In this document: piece after piece, positions 5,720-7,021 of the stretch
Position numbering within the stretch: position 1 is the stretch's first letter
How the letters are laid out: the number at the start of each line of letters is the position of its first letter
DNA from: Rubrobacteraceae bacterium
GTDB lineage: Bacteria > Actinomycetota > Rubrobacteria > Rubrobacterales > Rubrobacteraceae
DNA length: 7,021 bases
Reading direction: 5' to 3'
Assembly: GCA_029240775.1 (NCBI GenBank)
Contig: JARDZQ010000234.1
Location: forward strand, 1-7,021
The notes under the pieces: model-generated
The model's database searches: none
The model's input: only the letters and a program-made list of their open reading frames with translations
What the model was told of the DNA's origin: nothing
Program-made: the position numbers and the translations under genes

Positions 5720-7021
5720 TTGCGAAACGGGGAGATAGTCCGCGCCCTCGAGACGATAGCGACGCTCATGGAGATCAAAGGCGAAGCGTACTACCGCGTC
5801 CTGGGCTACCAGCGCGCCGCCGAGTCCGTGGGCTCTTTAGGCCGCCCGGTGAGCGAGGTAGAAGACCTCAGGGTCCTGCCCCACGTGGGCGGGACTATAG
5901 CGGAGGTCATACGCGACCTCGCCGAGGACCGTACCCCACCGGTCCTCGCCGACCTCCTCGCCGAGATACCGTCCGGTCTGGTCGAGATGACGCGCCTCCC
6001 CGGCGTGGGGCCGCGCACAGTTCATACCCTCTGGAAGGAGCTCGGCGTCGAGAGCGTCGAGGAACTCGCGGAGCTGGAGGAGGGCCAGATCTCCTCCCTC
6101 AAGGGCTTCGGCAAGAAGAGCGCGGAGAAGATCTTACGCGCCGCGAAGACGTACAACGCCCAGGAGCGGCGCATGCTGCTGGACTCGGCTACGGCTCTGG
6201 GCGAGCAAATGCTGGCTTTCGTGCGCTCCCACCCGTCCACGGTCAGGGCGGAGGTCGCAGGCTCCCTCAGGCGCAAGAAGGAGACCATCGGCGACCTCGA
6301 CATCGTAGCCGCGAGCACCGACCAGCGGGCGCTAGCAGACGCCTTCGCCGGGGCGCCGTTCGCGGACGAGGTCCTCGCCCACGGGCCGAAGAAGGTCTTT
6401 ATCGTGTGCGGCGGGGTCGAGATCGACCTCCGGATCGTCGAGCCCGAGGCGTTCGGCTCGCTCCTGCACCACTTCACCGGCGGCCAGGCTCACAACATCG
6501 CCCTGCGCGAGCGGGCCGTGAAGATGGGCATAAACATCTCGGAGTACGGTCTGGCGAGGGAAGGGACGGGCAACTACGAGCCCGTCGCCACCGAGGAGGA
6601 GCTATACGGACGGCTCGGGTTACCTTACATCCCGCCCGAGCTTCGGGAGGACACCGGGGAGATCGAAGCTGCCGAGAGAGGCGAGTTGCCGGACCTCATC
6701 GAGGTCGAAGACATAAAGGGCGACCTGCACGTGCACACCAACTGGTCGGACGGCAAGGGGACCATCGAGAGCATGGTGGAGGCGGCGATCGCGCTCGGCT
6801 ACGAGTACCTCATCTTCTGCGACCATTCGCAGAGCCTGCGCGTGGCGAACGGGCTCTCCCCCGAACGCCTCATGGCGAAGATCGAAGCTGTCAGGAAGGC
6901 CGATGAAAGGTACGACGAGATACAGCTCCTCTGCGGCTCGGAGGTGGACATCCTGAAGGACGGAACACTCGACTACGAAGACGTCCTCCTCGCCGAGCTG
7001 GACTTCGTCGTCGCCTCGGTC
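5720..7021 (+). CDS. polX: Family X DNA polymerase with PHP domain, PolX (3' partial)
   Basis: Bacterial PolX, a gap-filling repair polymerase whose PHP domain can carry a 3'-5' exonuclease. The 434 visible residues show, in order: an N-terminal 8-kDa-like helical domain with helix-hairpin-helix-like stretches (LPHVGGTIAEVI about 53-64, LPGVGPRTVHTL about 93-104, LKGFGKKSAEKIL about 127-139); the nucleotidyltransferase site GSLRRKKETIGDLD (181-194; D192, D194) with third acid D236 in EIDLRIV; the FTGGQAHNIALRERA stretch (252-266); and a PHP domain with HVHT (H337, H339), CDHS (D368, H369) and GSEVD (E408). The frame is still open at the right edge; Bacillus PolX is about 570 aa, so the last quarter, including remaining PHP metal ligands, is missing from view. 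Start is TTG 5720, chosen because AGGAGG lies 4 bases upstream (5710-5715). An upstream TAAACT (5674-5679) could be a -10 but lacks a clear -35. Very sure of family. Confidence 0.95.
   Translation, partial: MRNGEIVRALETIATLMEIKGEAYYRVLGYQRAAESVGSLGRPVSEVEDLRVLPHVGGTIAEVIRDLAEDRTPPVLADLLAEIPSGLVEMTRLPGVGPRTVHTLWKELGVESVEELAELEEGQISSLKGFGKKSAEKILRAAKTYNAQERRMLLDSATALGEQMLAFVRSHPSTVRAEVAGSLRRKKETIGDLDIVAASTDQRALADAFAGAPFADEVLAHGPKKVFIVCGGVEIDLRIVEPEAFGSLLHHFTGGQAHNIALRERAVKMGINISEYGLAREGTGNYEPVATEEELYGRLGLPYIPPELREDTGEIEAAERGELPDLIEVEDIKGDLHVHTNWSDGKGTIESMVEAAIALGYEYLIFCDHSQSLRVANGLSPERLMAKIEAVRKADERYDEIQLLCGSEVDILKDGTLDYEDVLLAELDFVVASV

Overview
The window is about 7 kb of high-GC bacterial chromosome carrying housekeeping-type genes. 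No phage, IS, CRISPR or RNA gene is visible. High GC combined with frequent AGG (Arg) and ATA (Ile) codons, a mycobacterial AccD3-like fused carboxyltransferase and leaderless-looking promoters suggest an actinobacterium, perhaps Rubrobacter or a relative. That placement is inference from codon use and gene style, not a database match.

Layout. (1) At the left edge, on +, is a fused AccD-AccA acetyl/acyl-CoA carboxyltransferase. Its frame is open to base 1, so its true start is probably outside the window. (2) Bases 1400-1645 hold no convincing intact gene. They carry two hydrophobic stretches in two different + frames, which may be a damaged small membrane-protein gene. (3) On -, a GntR-family (FCD-type) regulator spans 1646-2401. 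(4) On -, a DedA-family membrane protein (2461-3092) is interrupted by a one-base frameshift near 2757. (5) On -, a PAP2-type membrane phosphatase spans 3142-3873. (6) Divergent from it, on +, is an Asp-box (BNR) beta-propeller protein at 3984-4943. (7) On -, a HAD-family phosphatase/phosphoglucomutase-like protein spans 4966-5634. (8) Divergent from that, on +, is a bacterial family X DNA polymerase (PolX) with a PHP domain. It starts at TTG 5720 and runs off the right edge.

How the genes relate. DedA and PAP2 proteins are both linked to membrane lipid-carrier (undecaprenyl phosphate) recycling and sit side by side on one strand, so they may act together. The carboxyltransferase belongs to malonyl-CoA/fatty acid synthesis, PolX to DNA repair, and the HAD protein to small phosphate-ester metabolism. 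No single pathway unites the window.

The most noteworthy signals are four: the DedA frameshift; a recurring TAGNNT (-10-like) hexamer 5-8 nt before the start codon of all four minus-strand genes, none of which has a Shine-Dalgarno sequence; a perfect AT-rich palindrome overlapping the GntR gene's own -10; and the two-frame membrane-like stretch after accDA. I see no strong candidate for a wholly new biological system.
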